Of a stretch of DNA of 64,000 bases, positions 22,571 to 35,027 are shown in pieces (position 1 is the stretch's first letter; each line of letters begins with the position of its first letter). Source of the DNA: Coprinopsis marcescibilis (lineage: Eukaryota > Basidiomycota > Agaricomycetes > Agaricales > Psathyrellaceae); contig ML210204.1 in NCBI GenBank assembly GCA_004369085.1, positions 1-64,000 on the forward strand. Direction: 5' to 3'. A model generated the notes under the pieces. That model did no database searches. It was not told where the DNA came from and was given only the letters and a program-made list of their open reading frames with translations. The translations under genes and the position numbers were made by a program.

Positions 22571-25189
22571 TTACTTTGCTAGGGAAATGTCGCCTTTCGA
22601 CTTCTTCCGCCTGAGTGGGTTCAAAGCAGCCTTGAGCGAAGCTCTCCTCGACCTCTTCTCCCCTCCAACAGTAGCAGATGTGGGAGCATCATACCAATGC
22701 GTGAGCTCTCCAGTCTCCAGCAGTCCCTGAATCTCAAACGTAAACCTCCTACCCGACCCTCCTGTCTGAGGCAGCGCATCATCATACACATAGAACTTCT
22801 TCGTCAACCCATCCAAACCTGTCGTGCCAATCCACACCGCCGGCCCGTACCCACCGCCCGCCAAAATCGGCTTGGCGAAGATGTTGAAGTAGAGGTACTT
22901 GGGGAACCACACCTGCTTTGTCGGTTGGAGGTTCCACGGAACCCTTGTATCCTCGGGATCGTCAATTGTAACCGGTTCTGGTTGTTGCAGCGCGACGATA
23001 ACATCCCAAGTGAGAGTACCGTCCAATGGTTTGTCTCCTCCCGGTGTGAAAGTTATCCACAACAAAGCAGTGATGAATTCTTCATACTGGTCAGGTAAGT
23101 GCGCGTACACAGCGATCTGTCCCACCAGGAACGGGAACTCAAAGGATTCCGTCGAGCTCGTCGTTGTCACGCCAATCACCAATCCGATCGAAGAAGGAAC
23201 GATAATCGAGCCCACTTCGATTGGAGTGACGATCTCGAACACCACCGTTGTCTGTTTCCAACTGAATGCTAGGTCGGTCGTCTTCTGCGATACAATCGTC
23301 CCTTGGTTCTCCCCGGCGATGCTACGAACACCCAGCTCAAAGACCGTCTCGAACTGTGTCTTCCCACTCAACCCAACCTTGTACACAATCGAGGCCTCGT
23401 ACTTCTTCCTGCTCGTGAAAGTGAATGACTGAATGGGGATCCAATACCCTCCGTAGGTTTGGGCACCTCCAGGAACTGTCAAATTGATCTGCAAGGAGTT
23501 GCCTCCATTCCAGGTATCGCTGAAGTTGAGCGAAGACGTCAAGGTCGGAGCAGTTCCCCCACTGAGGTGGTGGGCCTTAGGACGCGGCCACACCAAGTCC
23601 CCGACACTTGTCTGCTTGTCCATATCTGTCCACCCTTGTTCCGACGTCCATACCTCCTTCCCTGCAATAAACCACCCATTCCCAATGCCCGGACTGAAGT
23701 TGGTATAGAATGCCAGATCCAAAGGATCAGGCGGGGGCAGCGTTGGGAAGAAGCTCGAGACTGGCTTGAATGGGCCATGTACACAGGGTGCTTCTCCCGG
23801 ACGGATGGCGTGGTCCGGTACTTCGATGGTGCCTTCAGCAGGGCCGACCCAAAGGTCCCCATCGTACTGCCAGAACTTCTCCCATGTCCAGCCTGGTTTC
23901 TCCTCTTCGGTCTCCCAGGTCCACCCTTGAGCGAAGAATGCGATGCTCAGGCCGAGACCTTGGGGATCGGCGTGCTCGATAGCTTTGTAGGAACCGAATC
24001 CTCCTCCACCGTGAGATCCGCGCCCCCAGACGTCAACACCGATGTAGATGTCCTGGATAGTCTTCTTGATAATCTGCTGGTGGGGCTCCGCGGTCTGGCC
24101 TGTCAGATTGGGGTCGATGCGAGCAAAGTAATCGACCTGGGCTTTGGGGATGTGATTGTACCACTGCAGAGGAGTGAGCATTGGGATCGAGAGAGGACGG
24201 GAAAGACACGAGCTTACCCAGTAATTGGTGAAAATACCAGACGAATTCAGGAAGAATGGGAGGTTGAGAGCGTTCAACCTATCTTGCCACCACAGATCGC
24301 CCCGAACGGTGACACTGTCGTACCAGATGACCTGTCCATGCGGGCCGACCTTCTTCAAGACTTCTTGCTGGAGTATTGTCATCCACGCAGCAAACCCACG
24401 AGCCTGTGGTGCGCCTCCCTGCAAGCTAATTTCAACATTGAGGAGCCACCCATCAAAGCCTCGTTCTTTGGCGATGTCGGCAAAGAGTTCTGCGTAGTAG
24501 GAAGAAACGGGGACTGTGAAGTCGACGTGGTAGGTTTGTGCATCTGTGCCGCCCGGTAGACGTCCGACAATCATGCGCAACGCGTCTTGCTCACTTCCTC
24601 CTTCAAAGATGCTGGAGACATGTTAAAATTGTGTTTGCATTCAGAATGCTAACGAATTGAACGCACATAGTACCAAGCATCGACACCCCTTGTCGATGTG
24701 CAGCCGTAATCCATTCCGGGGGAGGGATGGTAATACGATGGTGGGCGAAGCTTTAGTGTTTAAGAATTAGTTTGGCAGGAACAAATGGAGGATTTCGGGT
24801 GATTTACTAGTTGAAAATCTCTGTAGAGAACCACCAGTTAAAGCTGTATGACTTCTTGAATGGGTCTTCCACATAGCCTCCCTGTTACAATTAGCGACTG
24901 AACTGAAGCCGACTAGCTTCAATCCACCTTGAAATCATGCGATACCTAACACCAATAAGAATAAGTTTGTTGGTACCGGGAATGACACAAAAAGGGTTGT
25001 TCGACGAACCAGCAATTTTCCCTTCCCAGCAACATCTGCGGGCCTCAGCTTCCTCGGAACGAATGCGACAACCCCGTCAGCAGGGTATAGCGGACTGTTT
25101 TGTTTTGCCCTCCAGTCATCCAACTCTTGGAATGTCCTAAAGAGCTCTGGTAGAGCCCTAGGATGGAATTTCTTCCCTGCAATCGGCAT
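22571..25189 (-). CDS. GH85 endo-beta-N-acetylglucosaminidase, copy 1
   Basis: Six exons (25189-25010, 24945-24928, 24881-24808, 24750-24667, 24611-24218, 24163-22571) give 780 residues. The GH85 catalytic core is intact: YSFNWWFSTEIFNYF near residue 80, LGTIIFEGG at about 116, the catalytic Asn177 and Glu179 in GFDGWLLNVE, and VIWYDSV. A long C-terminal half with beta-rich, Trp-containing segments follows. GH85 enzymes cleave the chitobiose core of N-glycans, releasing the glycan and leaving one GlcNAc. No signal peptide is seen (start MPIAGKKFHPRALPE), which suggests a cytosolic enzyme acting on free glycans or misfolded glycoproteins. Exon 2 is only 18 nt. The neighbour upstream is its tandem duplicate. 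Confidence 0.9.
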
Positions 25190-25757
25190 CACTCTCTCGC
25201 AAACAGAGTCGGGATGGTTAAGTAGGTGGAGTCTGAAGGTGGAGGACAACTGGGGTTTAAAAACTTTAACTACCTCCCAAGAAGCGAACCCACCTTGTGC
25301 TTTTATTCTTATCCCATACGTGTATCCACATTCTCCCAGGTGCAGAATACTCGGAAGATATGAATTCTATCCCATCTTGGACGTGGCGATTCACCGAGTT
25401 CTGAGGATTAGAAGCCGACGCTGTCAGTCCACATCGTTGCACGTGTCGGTTCTCTCATTCCGTGAGGCTAAAGAGAGCTCAGAGAAGAGCCGGTGAATAT
25501 AAGGGCAGGTACGTCCTGGAAGACAGGAGAGAGCGTGTTCGACAAGGGCTTTCCCACGCCACGAGGGCTTTACCCCACATTGACCCCATTTTTCGAAGAT
25601 TGGAGCAAAGTAGCTGACATCTTCCGTACAATCACAATAACGAACAGGGAAGAACCTGGCCCATTGTTTTACTCATAATTTTACAGTTCTATTATACAAG
25701 TTTAGATCCACACGCCGAATCCTTTGAATGAATCAGTTCTGGACCGATCCCGAACAT

Positions 25758-28363
25758 TTACTTCGCCAAAGATCCGTCGCCTTTCGACTTTTTGCGGCGG
25801 AGAGGGTTCAACATGGCCTTCAAAGAAACACGACGGGCCCGCTTCGGGTTATCCAACCCAACCGACGGGGCGGGAGTATCAAACCACCTCGTAACGTCTC
25901 CCGTATCCAACACACCTTCAATCTCAAACGTGAACCTCCTCTGGCCAGTAGTTGTCGGAAGGTTCTCGTCATACACAAAGAACCTCTTCGTCTGTCCGTC
26001 CAGTCCAGTCGTCCCAATCCAAGTGGACTGGCCGAACCCACCGCCCTGCAACACCGGTTTGGCGTATATGTTGTAGTAGAGAAATCTTGGGAACCAGTCT
26101 TGCTTTGTAGATTGCAGATTCCAGGGTACTCGGGTGTCCTCAGGGTCATCGATGGTGACTGGAGGTGGCTGCTGAAGTTCTGTGACGACTTCCCATGACA
26201 AGATGCCGTCCAAGGGTTTGGCGGCTTCTGGCGCGAAAGTCATCCAAAGCAGGTTCGTCTTGAATTCCTTGTATTGGTCAGGTAGATGGGGGTATACGGC
26301 AATATGGCCGACCAAGAAGGGGAATTCGAATGGGCCTGAGACCGATGGTGTTGAAACGGCAACCACCAGCCCAACCGACGAAGGAACAATGGTCGATCCC
26401 CCAGCGACGGGAGTGGCGATCTCGAAAGTAACCGTGGTCTTCTTCCATTCGTAAGCCAAATCCGACGTCTTCTTGGAGATAATGGTCGAATGGTTATCAC
26501 CAGAGATGGTCCTAATGCCCAGCTCAAAGGTTGCGTCAAACTGCACCTTTCCGCTCAACCCGACCTTGTAAACGATGGAGGCTTCATACTTTGTTCGACT
26601 GGTGAAGGTAAAAGATTGGATGGGAACCCAGTATCCGCCATATTTCGTCGCGTTTCCTGGGACTGTGAGGTTGAGTTGCAAAGACGTGCCCCCGTTCCAT
26701 GCGTCCGCGAAGTTGAGTGCAGAGGTCATTGTAGCATTGCTGAGGGTACCACCGGTGAGGTTGTACGCCTTGGGGCGGGGCCACACCAAGTCACCAATGC
26801 TTGTTTGCTTGTCCATATCAGTCCATCCCTTCTCCGATTGCCAAACCTCCTGTCCTTCCACCCTCCATGCATTTCCGATTCCGGGGCAAAAGTTGGTGAA
26901 GAATGGCAAATCGAGAGGGTCAGGAGGGGGTCGGTTTGGGAAGAAAGCAGAGAGGGGTTGGTATGGGTCGTGGGTGCATGGAACTTCTCCGGGCTTGAGG
27001 ATGTGCGGAGGAACAACGACGGTGCCTGTTGGTGGACCAACCCACAACTTGGAGTCGTATTCCCAGAAGGCTTCCCAGTTCCAACCCGGCTTGTCCTGCT
27101 CTGTCTCCCAGGTCCATCCTTGAGCGAAGAGCGCGATGCTGAACCCGAGGGTTCGCGGGTCCCAGTGCTCGATGGCTTTGTACGAACCAAATCCTCCTTC
27201 ACCATGCGACCCGCGGCCCCAGACATCAACGCCGACATAAATATCCTTTAATGTCTTCTTAACAACGTGTTGATGAGGCTCTGCGGTTTGTCCTGTAAGG
27301 TTGGGGTCGAGGGAGGCGAACCAGTCTTGCTGCCACCTTGGGAACCGGGTGCGCCACTGCGTATTCATGTCGTCAATAAACACTCAAAGACGTCGAGCAA
27401 TTGAGCATACCCAGTAGTTTGTGAAAATGCCATCCGAGGCAAGGAAGAATGGCAAGTTGTAGGCATTCAACCTATCCTGCCAAGAGAGGTTGCCGTCGAT
27501 GATGACGCTATCATACCAAATGACTTGACCATGAGGCCCTACTTTGCGGTGGATGGCATCAGTGAGAAGGGACATCCAGGCGGCAAGACCCCGAGCTTGG
27601 GCTGCCCCGCCTTGGAGGTATATTTCGACGTTCATCAGCCATCCGTCGAAACCGCGTTCCTTGGCGATATCGGCGAACAATTCAGCGTAATAGCTGGAAA
27701 CTGGGACTGTGTAGTCGACAGCTTGAGAATTAGGCCCCTCTGGCAGTTTGCCGACTACCATTCTGAGGAGGTCGAGATCACTTTGGCCTTCAAAGATGCT
27801 GAGATTATGGTCAGGAGACAGTCAAGGTGATCAACCAAAATGCGTACATGGTCCCGAGAATGGGAACACCTTGACGATGAGAAGCGGTGATCCATTCAGG
27901 AGGTGGGATTGAGATTCTGTGGTGAGCAAAGCTGTTGGCGGGATTGGATTTAATAGATGATCAGAAGATATATATATATACCGACGCACTAGTTGAAGAT
28001 ATCGGTCACGAACCACCAGTTAAAACTGTAGGATTTATTGAATGGGTCCTCCACGTAGCCTCCCTATTTACACGGCTTGAGTATGACAACTCCATCTAAC
28101 AGTGTCCAATTCACCTTGAAATCGTGAGACACCTGAATAATAGGTTAGCCGTCGATTGCGATTGCTACATCCACTCCACTTACCAGCAGCTTTCCCTTTC
28201 CCGCAGTATCAGATTCACGCTGTTTCCTTGGAACGTACTTGACTACTCCATCGGCTGGGTCACTGGAACTGTTCTGGCTGGACCTCCATTCGTCAAATTC
28301 TTTGAACGACCTCCAGAACTCCGGAAGAGCCCTCGGATGAAACTTTTTTCCAGCAATCGGCAT
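25758..28363 (-). CDS. GH85 endo-beta-N-acetylglucosaminidase, copy 2
   Basis: Six exons (28363-28184, 28132-28115, 28063-27990, 27931-27848, 27798-27411, 27356-25758) again give 780 residues. The first four exons are the same lengths as in copy 1 (180, 18, 74 and 84 nt) and all five introns are at the same places. Catalytic residues are Asn175 and Glu177 in GFDGWLMNVE. The protein also begins MPIAGKKFHPRALPE with no signal peptide. It sits head-to-tail upstream of copy 1 with 568 bp between them. Both copies appear intact, so they are likely functional paralogues rather than gene plus relic. A TATATATATA run lies in intron 3, not the promoter. Confidence 0.9.
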
Positions 28364-29880
28364 CCCTAGAGAAAAAGGGCGAGGACTGAGATTATTTCAC
28401 AGTTCAAATCGCCACCATAATTTATTCTGACGTCGAGATTGCTCAGAAGTTGAATACTAACCTATACTAGCCCCGTTCAAATCTTGGGTTGGGAATTCGC
28501 CTGGTGTCTTCTGATCTGCAAATCCAATGTATCGCACGGCCGTGTCGCTTCCAAGAGATTTCTAGGCTTGTGAGGTCACAGGAGGACCTGTGGTCGACTA
28601 ATAAGAAGATCATGGGGACCGCTGTCGTGGTCGAACGTTGAGAGCATGATTGACATTCCTCTCACGCTATGTACACTCCAATTCTTTGTTCTCAACCACC
28701 ACCACCGAAATGCACTATCTTTGAATCTTAATCTTCTTGAATTCACGCTTATCCTCCAACCTCCATACTCGAAAGTGCAGGGAGAAGCGTGTCAATGGCC
28801 ATCTTGGAGCTCAGCCAATTCCGCTACAATCCCTACAACTCGAAGCGCAGGGCAGAGAAATCTCCATCTTCTGCTTCAACCCGGGTATCAAAGCCTGATG
28901 GAGGCTCTAATTCTGAACACAAGGAAAAGACGTCTGATTCATGCTACCCAGTTGGTCATAAAGCGCGGACAGAATACCAGAAAACCTCGGGCAAGGTCCG
29001 TCGGTGTGACCTACCCGGGGCCTTATAAAGTTGATATTTATCCGAGATATAGCGCATAACGCCTTACCAATGGCGGGTCTATGACCACGTATCCTCTGTC
29101 CCAGCAGGTAAGGTCACCACGTACAAGAATGTTGCCCTTGCGGTGGGTGGCTCGGCGAGGTCAGGTGTGTGGTACATCTCCGCGTCACTCGTATAGTATC
29201 TAACTTGGGTCTCCTTTCAAGCTGGGACAGCACTAGGGAACAATCCTTTTGCACCTCTGGTTCCATGCCACAGGGTCATCGCGTCGAACCTATCTATAGG
29301 AGGGTTCTGTGGACAAAGATACGAAGCAGGACAAGCACATCCGCTCATTGACCGAAAGCGAGCCCTTCTGTTATCCGAAGGGGTTCGGTTCGATGGGAAC
29401 GGTTATTTATGTCACAAAAACAATCTCCTTGAGTCGAAGCCCGGCTCCACATGTACCTAATAAACTTGTTTACAGATTCCGGGAAAGCTACTCTAATTTT
29501 GATCTTCCATTTGACAAACCTCTGTAGAGATGGTTCCACACCTTCTCGACAGAGGATCCACCATATACAATCTCATTCAGTATCATTCGTGATTCAATGT
29601 ACGAGTCATGGGGTTGGTATCCCCTGCACATCTAGCACACCACAATATCACGGGAGCGCCCCGAACCATTCATAAACCATACCTTTCCAATGGGTTATAG
29701 CGACTATGGGTTACCGCAGATGTGCTAAAATCGGGCGTTGGGTAACCCATTAGTAATATTTAACTCAGTCCAAGCCCCGCCTTTCATATTATAAACCTGT
29801 GCATACCCTAATTCTGACAGGTCTTGCATTCGGCAAACCCCTGGCATATTTCACACATCAGATTACACTTGACTCTCATT
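28364..29880. other. Intergenic, no gene seen
   Basis: These 1.5 kb contain only short frames without motifs. A short inverted repeat (AATGGGTTA at 29689-29697 and TAACCCATT at 29743-29751) could form a hairpin, with a third partial copy between the arms. Confidence 0.5.
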
Positions 29881-31528
29881 CTATTCAATGTTCTCATCCT
29901 CAATCCATTGTGGTAGCGGCGGTTGGTCCCAGTTATCCATCGGATCCGTGTCAGCATCAACGATCGTCAACAGGGCCGACAGCTTCCCCTTAGGTCCATT
30001 ATATTCACCTTCTTCATGAAGCAGGCCCCTCTCACTCAGATCACCCTGTATGATCGCGCTCGATAACGGATGGTCCTTCCAAAGAAATACCTGAGGCCAC
30101 CATGAACCGGGACGTAGCGCAAGGGCGAAGCAATCATCCCACACCCTAGAAGCAGCCATTTCAGAGTACTTCTTCCAAGTAAACCGCCTCTTCGTTTGTC
30201 CTCTGTAGAGCTGGCAGGGGTAGGGATGGTGGAGGCGCAGCTCGAAGCGCTTAACATCTGGAATGATGGTCGGATCGGTCGTTAGGCACTCAAAAAGGGG
30301 GTCGTAATCGATGATGTCGCTTTCCAGCACCAGCGTGACAAGGTTGTCCAGCAAAACCAGGGCGTTGATCAGGCTCGATACCGAAACTCGATAGCCTTGA
30401 GAGAGAAAGAGTGACTGCAGCGAGCGGGGAGGCCAGTTCGTCGCGTATGTCCCTGTCCAAAAGACGGTGCGGTCGTGCGAGCCAGCATCCTCAGCGGTGA
30501 GACGCGACCCGTAGCCGGTCCAAGGACTGTCCCAATTTTTATCGTCTCGCTTGGCCACTGTGCGTGTTGCGAGCACCTCTAGCTTGGGACAGTTGACCTT
30601 CTGAAAGAACTCGCTCTCTGAATGCGTATCTCGGGAGCGGAATAGGACGTCGAGCTGCTTGAGCATTCTCATCGTTACAAGTCGTTGATCGTCCTGGCGG
30701 GGTGTTGGGCTGCCATTGGTGTGGAGATGAACGCCAAGGTACTCCAACAAAGGCCAGTTGTCGAGAGTCAACATTTCGAGTAATTGACTTGTTGAAAGGG
30801 TATTTTTGGATGCATAGGTGCGTCAAGTTCTGAAGTGAGGATCTTTTGAGTGCATTGAAGCCGTTCAGGACAAAATGGCCCAAATCCAGATTGATGCGCA
30901 TGAGCAACTGTGGGAAGGATGGAGTCAGCGCCATCTCCCTGCTGTCGTAGTGCGACATCGAGCTCGTGTAGCGGTAGGTGTCTACTGTCACCATCTGCAG
31001 GTTAGGAAACCTAGATTTTGCAGCTGCGGCTGTGAATACGTGGTTCAGGACGGTCCAGATGTTCTCCTCTATGCGAAGGAGGCCAATGTCCGAGTGGTGA
31101 GCAAGAAGGGTACAGTCGAATAAATCCTTCCAGAGTTCGTCGAATTCGGACCGATAGAGTTCAAAACCGACAGTTGAGATCGCTGGAATCTCAATCGACA
31201 ATGCTATCGGGCGCGGAACACAACGCGCGATCCAGTGGTCAAATAGGCGGTGGAATCGGTAATGGGTCAGCCGTGCGTAGTTCCATGCGTCCGGGACCGA
31301 GTCGAATTCGACATCTGGGGACGCCGACACAGATGTGGCCCTGTTGGGAACCAGCCTGAGGGACGTCCAGAGTTTTCTGTAGTTGGAGGCAATGGTCCTC
31401 CACCTTGAGCTGATGTGAGTGAGGAGGAGAGGAGCGCAGCGGGAGCTTGGAATCGACGCGTCGAGTGTGTCGGGTAGGCAGAGAAGGAAGATTTCTTCAA
31501 GAACTTCGGTGGGTATAGTGTCCATCAT
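29881..31528 (-). CDS. F-box-like protein interrupted by a one-base frameshift
   Basis: The N-terminal frame (31528 downward) begins with an F-box-like motif, IPTEVLEEIFLLCLP, followed by HISSRWRTIASNYRKLW. This is the usual start of Agaricomycete F-box-like proteins, which recruit targets to SCF ubiquitin ligases. The frame remains protein-like to about 30800. There the reading must shift by one base to continue as SQLLEMLTLDNWPLLEYLG in the frame that runs to the stop at 29881. Removing one T from the run opposite 30795-30800 (aaaggg on the plus strand) would join the halves into a single protein of about 548 residues. No intron signals fit the junction. Both halves are otherwise open, so this is either a sequencing error or a young pseudogene. 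Confidence 0.7.
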
Positions 31529-32692
31529 GGGTGACCCGTGAAGATCCCTGACTATTCAAGTTTCGTATAGTGCTTGCGGCTTATAGTGTGTTGAAAGTTA
31601 GTATGGATGGGCGACGTTCCCGACAATACAAATGCACGCAGAAGTTGGTGAGAGCTGTGTCGCAATTATAGGTTGAGGACAAGAGCGCGAAGTACGGTGG
31701 CTTCTGATAAACACTGTTATCATTATATGTGTTTGGTCTCTGGGACAGAGCCAAACAGGCATGCTCTGTGGCTATTGGTGCCAACTCTTTCGAGTGGCCA
31801 GGAATCGCCGTTACTAGGACAACCTTTGAAATCTGGTTGAAGGGGATATTCTGTTCTCTGAATTTTTCGCGCGACTGAGTTCGGACGCGACTGTGCCAAA
31901 CAAGTGGTGACAGCCTGTCTGTGGACTAAGCGCCCAATGTAAATAAAGACTATTAGACGCTTGACTGTCTACCGCCGAGTCCCTGTGGTTCAGTATTGGG
32001 CTAATAAAATCCTGTAGTCCCTTAGATAAGTCTGAGTGCGTGTAAGTAAGACGGGTAGTCTTGCGTACGAATTCATGATCGTACAATGCCAATAAGCGGA
32101 GAAACATCGCGCATCAATCAGTGATAACACCTCGAACAGTGGCGCGGTGGTTCATGAAATACATATACTCAACTTTTACTGCCTCTGGTATTGCAAAGCG
32201 GGATGACTACTCGACATTGTGAGTGGGTGGTCCCATCTTTCCGCATCAGGGATCAAACTCACGCTTCCGGCACAAACCTTGTAGTCAATAGGCGCTGGTG
32301 CTAGCAATGGCTCCGATCGAGGGCTTACAGGATTGTCTACGTACGACCGTCAGCGGGCGCGCAGCGAGACTTACAAGCTCTATATTCACCTGCGTAATGG
32401 GGCACGAGGTGATAGAAGGATAACTTACGGCTTGGAGGTCTGAATTAAGCATGTTTGCGGAATACCGCAGATATTGAAAGCATGTTTGGGTTGAGAGTAC
32501 AACTACAAAGTACAGAGGATGGTACATGGGAAGGCTTAGAGTTAGATTGTACAGTTGCAGAATATAGTTTGATGTGTTCGTGATGGATCGTTCGTTGAGA
32601 GTTCATAGAGTGTCGAGAGGTTTCCGCTGCAAGAGGCTACGTTCAGTCTTTCAAGAACGATGACGTGGAGTAAACAGTATCGCACGAGACAA
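31529..32692. other. Intergenic, no gene seen
   Basis: About 1.2 kb upstream of the F-box gene and downstream of the RAF-peptide gene. Short minus-strand frames (32527-32285 and 32107-31814) have no motif or splice support. Confidence 0.5.
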
Positions 32693-32930
32693 TTAGAAGG
32701 CGCGGAATGCACGGAATGCGCGGAATGCGCGGTTATCGCCCGCGCTTCCAAGGTCACGAGCAGGAACGTCGTATTCGCCAACACCCGCCGCTGGTATGAG
32801 ATGCACCATAGTCAGTAGCTAACACATACAGGGTTCTCAATGGAACACGAGGCTTACGGAGAGCTGCGGGGAGAGCAGTCACGAGCAAAGCGCACTGAGC
32901 GACGGCGAGGACGACTTTGGGGAATTGCAT
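32693..32930 (-). CDS. Small secreted peptide precursor with four C-terminal RAF repeats
   Basis: Exons 32930-32858 and 32790-32693 join through a 67-nt intron (gtaagc...ccag) into 56 residues. Residues 1-24 form a clear signal peptide (MQFPKVVLAVAQCALLVTAL, then PAAL). A short linker (PAGVGEYDVPARDLGSAGDN) follows, and the protein ends in (RAF)4 directly before the stop. The RAF units are encoded by 9-nt repeats (gcattccgc type). A strong TATA box at 33044-33051 and a CT-rich leader precede the ATG, so the gene looks expressed. No Kex2 KR site is present and there is only one Cys, inside the signal peptide. The neighbours are UstYa-type proteins and a P450, which makes a ribosomal peptide precursor plausible. 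A plain small secreted protein is the alternative. Confidence 0.6.
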
Positions 32931-33043
32931 GTTGAGTGACGTGAAAAGTGAAGTGTCGAGAGTGCAAGGGTGAGGAAAGAAGTGAATGCTCAGAAGATGA
33001 GAGAGGAAAGTCCCTTGGAATTTTTGAAGAGATACTGCAGCAG

Positions 33044-33051
33044 TTTTTATA
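33044..33051 (-). promoter_or_regulatory. TATA box of the secreted peptide gene
   Basis: TATAAAAA on the minus strand, 114 bp before the ATG at 32930. It is followed by a pyrimidine-rich leader, a common fungal core-promoter arrangement. Confidence 0.55.
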
Positions 33052-33386
33052 GGTTAGAGACGTATCCCGACCGGGCTCTTAACTCGATAGATGCTTGGAG
33101 ATGATCGCACAAGATGAAGGTGGTAAGAGAACATCCCGGAATTAATGAGTTAACCGGCAGACCACATGGTCGTCTTGTGGCCGGCAAAACAATTGTTTCT
33201 GTTTCTACAGCCACCAAGAAGCCACAGGTTATGACACGAATAGAAAGTTTTGACATGGCGCATCTAGGAAGCCTTTGATTCATCCATATCGCGCTACCCG
33301 CGACATTAATTCTCCTTGGGTTAACGGCTTGCCGTCAGGGTCCATCACCAGATACTGGGTCAGGGTGACGGCATGATAAGAGCGAA

Positions 33387-33581
33387 ATGTATCAAGAAGA
33401 CCGGTCGGGGATATATCTGTATACTGGAGAGTATCGTGCTCTAGGCCACAAGGACATGCTGGAAAGATTCCATACGCCAGGTGACCTTTCCGCTATACTT
33501 GGGGTCACCATCTCGCTTAGCGTCTGTCTCTTTGGGGCGGTTTCTATGAACAAATTTCTATCAAGACCGCGAGAGAATTGA
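33387..33581 (+). other. Orphan frame with one predicted membrane segment
   Basis: A 64-codon frame contains a hydrophobic stretch (LSAILGVTISLSVCLFGAV) after a polar head. This resembles the N-terminal tail-plus-anchor exon of the UstYa-type genes just downstream. No following exon with the HxxHC motifs was found before 34297, so it may be a broken third copy or a chance frame. The rest of 33052-34296 shows no gene. Confidence 0.25.
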
Positions 33582-34296
33582 TCTCTTGGGATATACAGAG
33601 TTCCTCCGACAGTCGCAGGCACCTTTGGTATTTGCGCACAAGTTCAGAGCCTGCTGATCTCCGACCAACACAGTGTAATAATAGGTACATAGTCAGTCAA
33701 TAATCGGGTGATATAGACATTATCCATTGTACGAACCGAGCGCAAGCGGCGATGTCACATCACGGGTAGTGATATCACAGTGACAGTTGCAGTTGAGTGC
33801 GGATGAATCTTTGTATGCTGAAGGCTGCACTTGTGTACTCCCGAATTGGCCGGGATCTAACCAGGGGTTGAGGCCTGGGGGTTTGACTCGGGAGCTGAAC
33901 CTCAACCATCATTCAGTGGAATCAACTTATTTACGCCCCATATTGCCAGATGATGATGTCCCGTGCTCTGGCAATGCAAGCCTTTGAGTACTCGTACGGG
34001 AATAGACTAGATAACACGCAATTATTGTGGCGATTTCTATCACACCTTCGTTTAAACGCCGTTCGGTTAATGAGAACTGATCAGATCCAAGCAAAAATGG
34101 ACAACTGGGTAACAGACCCATTGAGAGGCGTACACACTGTGGACACCTTCTACCGATGCTCCAATCCACTGGTACGGAATCTATTATCAGAGGACGGACA
34201 ATAAGGTTTGCAGCGGGTGAAAGATCCACGTGCGGCCCAGAGACTTGGTACTTGCAGTTTCCGAAAGAACGGATACGCCGTCGCTCTAGAAATTCT

Positions 34297-35027
34297 ATGT
34301 CTCTTTATCCGCTTCCCAACACCCCAGATTTTTACACCAGCGAAATGACCATCCCTCACCCTAAACCATCGTATTTGTTAGCGCTAGGTGTACTCCTTGC
34401 AAGCATTATATCAACTTTCTCTGGAGCTCGCCTGGTTTATCAAGCAATGAAAGTTAAACAATTCAGTATGTAAAGCCAACGCCGGCCAAAAAGTCGTCGA
34501 GTTAACCAACCTTTCTTCGGAAAGGCTACCTCGGTCAAGACTATCCCGAGCTTTACGTCTCTTCGAATCCCTACCATGTGGGTATGGTAGCGGAGGAGAC
34601 CGTAAACTTTGCGATTTCGTCTCCAGAGGCAATGGAGCAATGGGCGACAAGCCAAGTTGGTGGCGGAGGATTTCTTCGATTGGGTTCTCCCTATCGCGGG
34701 TTCGCCATACCGATGTTTCACTCCCTCCACTGCATGCGCCTTATGAGGTACGCGCTAGATGGCCAGTACAGTGCATATGCTCGAGGACACATGCAGCATT
34801 GTCTCAATTACCTTCGTCAAGAAATTCTTTGCGCATCAGACGTAGCAGTGGAGCCAGCGGATATCTTGCAGAGAGACTACGAGGAGGTGCGCTTTGGGTC
34901 CGTCCATGTCTGTAAAGACTGGGAGGCATTGTTCGCGGATGCTGAGAAGAACTGGGACGAATGGGAGAAGGCAGATATAGTGCCAGTTGTCCAGCCGATT
35001 TCAAAGGGTCATGGCCACCATCATTAA
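34297..35027 (+). CDS. UstYa-family (DUF3328) protein, both HxxHC motifs intact
   Basis: Exons 34297-34465 and 34525-35027 give 223 residues; the donor is gtatgt. A short cytosolic head precedes one membrane segment (about residues 26-46, LLALGVLLASIISTFSG). The junction is followed by SYLGQDYPELY, a typical UstYa entry motif. The two diagnostic motifs are complete: HSLHC at 122-126 and HMQHC at 145-149, followed by LNYLRQEILC. The protein ends in an acidic segment and GHGHHH. UstYa-type proteins are membrane-anchored oxidases that cyclise or oxidise peptides in ustiloxin, cyclochlorotine and related pathways. An alternative start at 34345 would shorten the cytosolic head. The gene lies in the same direction as a second family member 670 bp downstream. 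Confidence 0.85.

Noticed and set aside
23459..24559. Plus-strand frame of 366 codons
   Set aside because: Antisense to the GH85 catalytic exons, which are clearly the coding strand.
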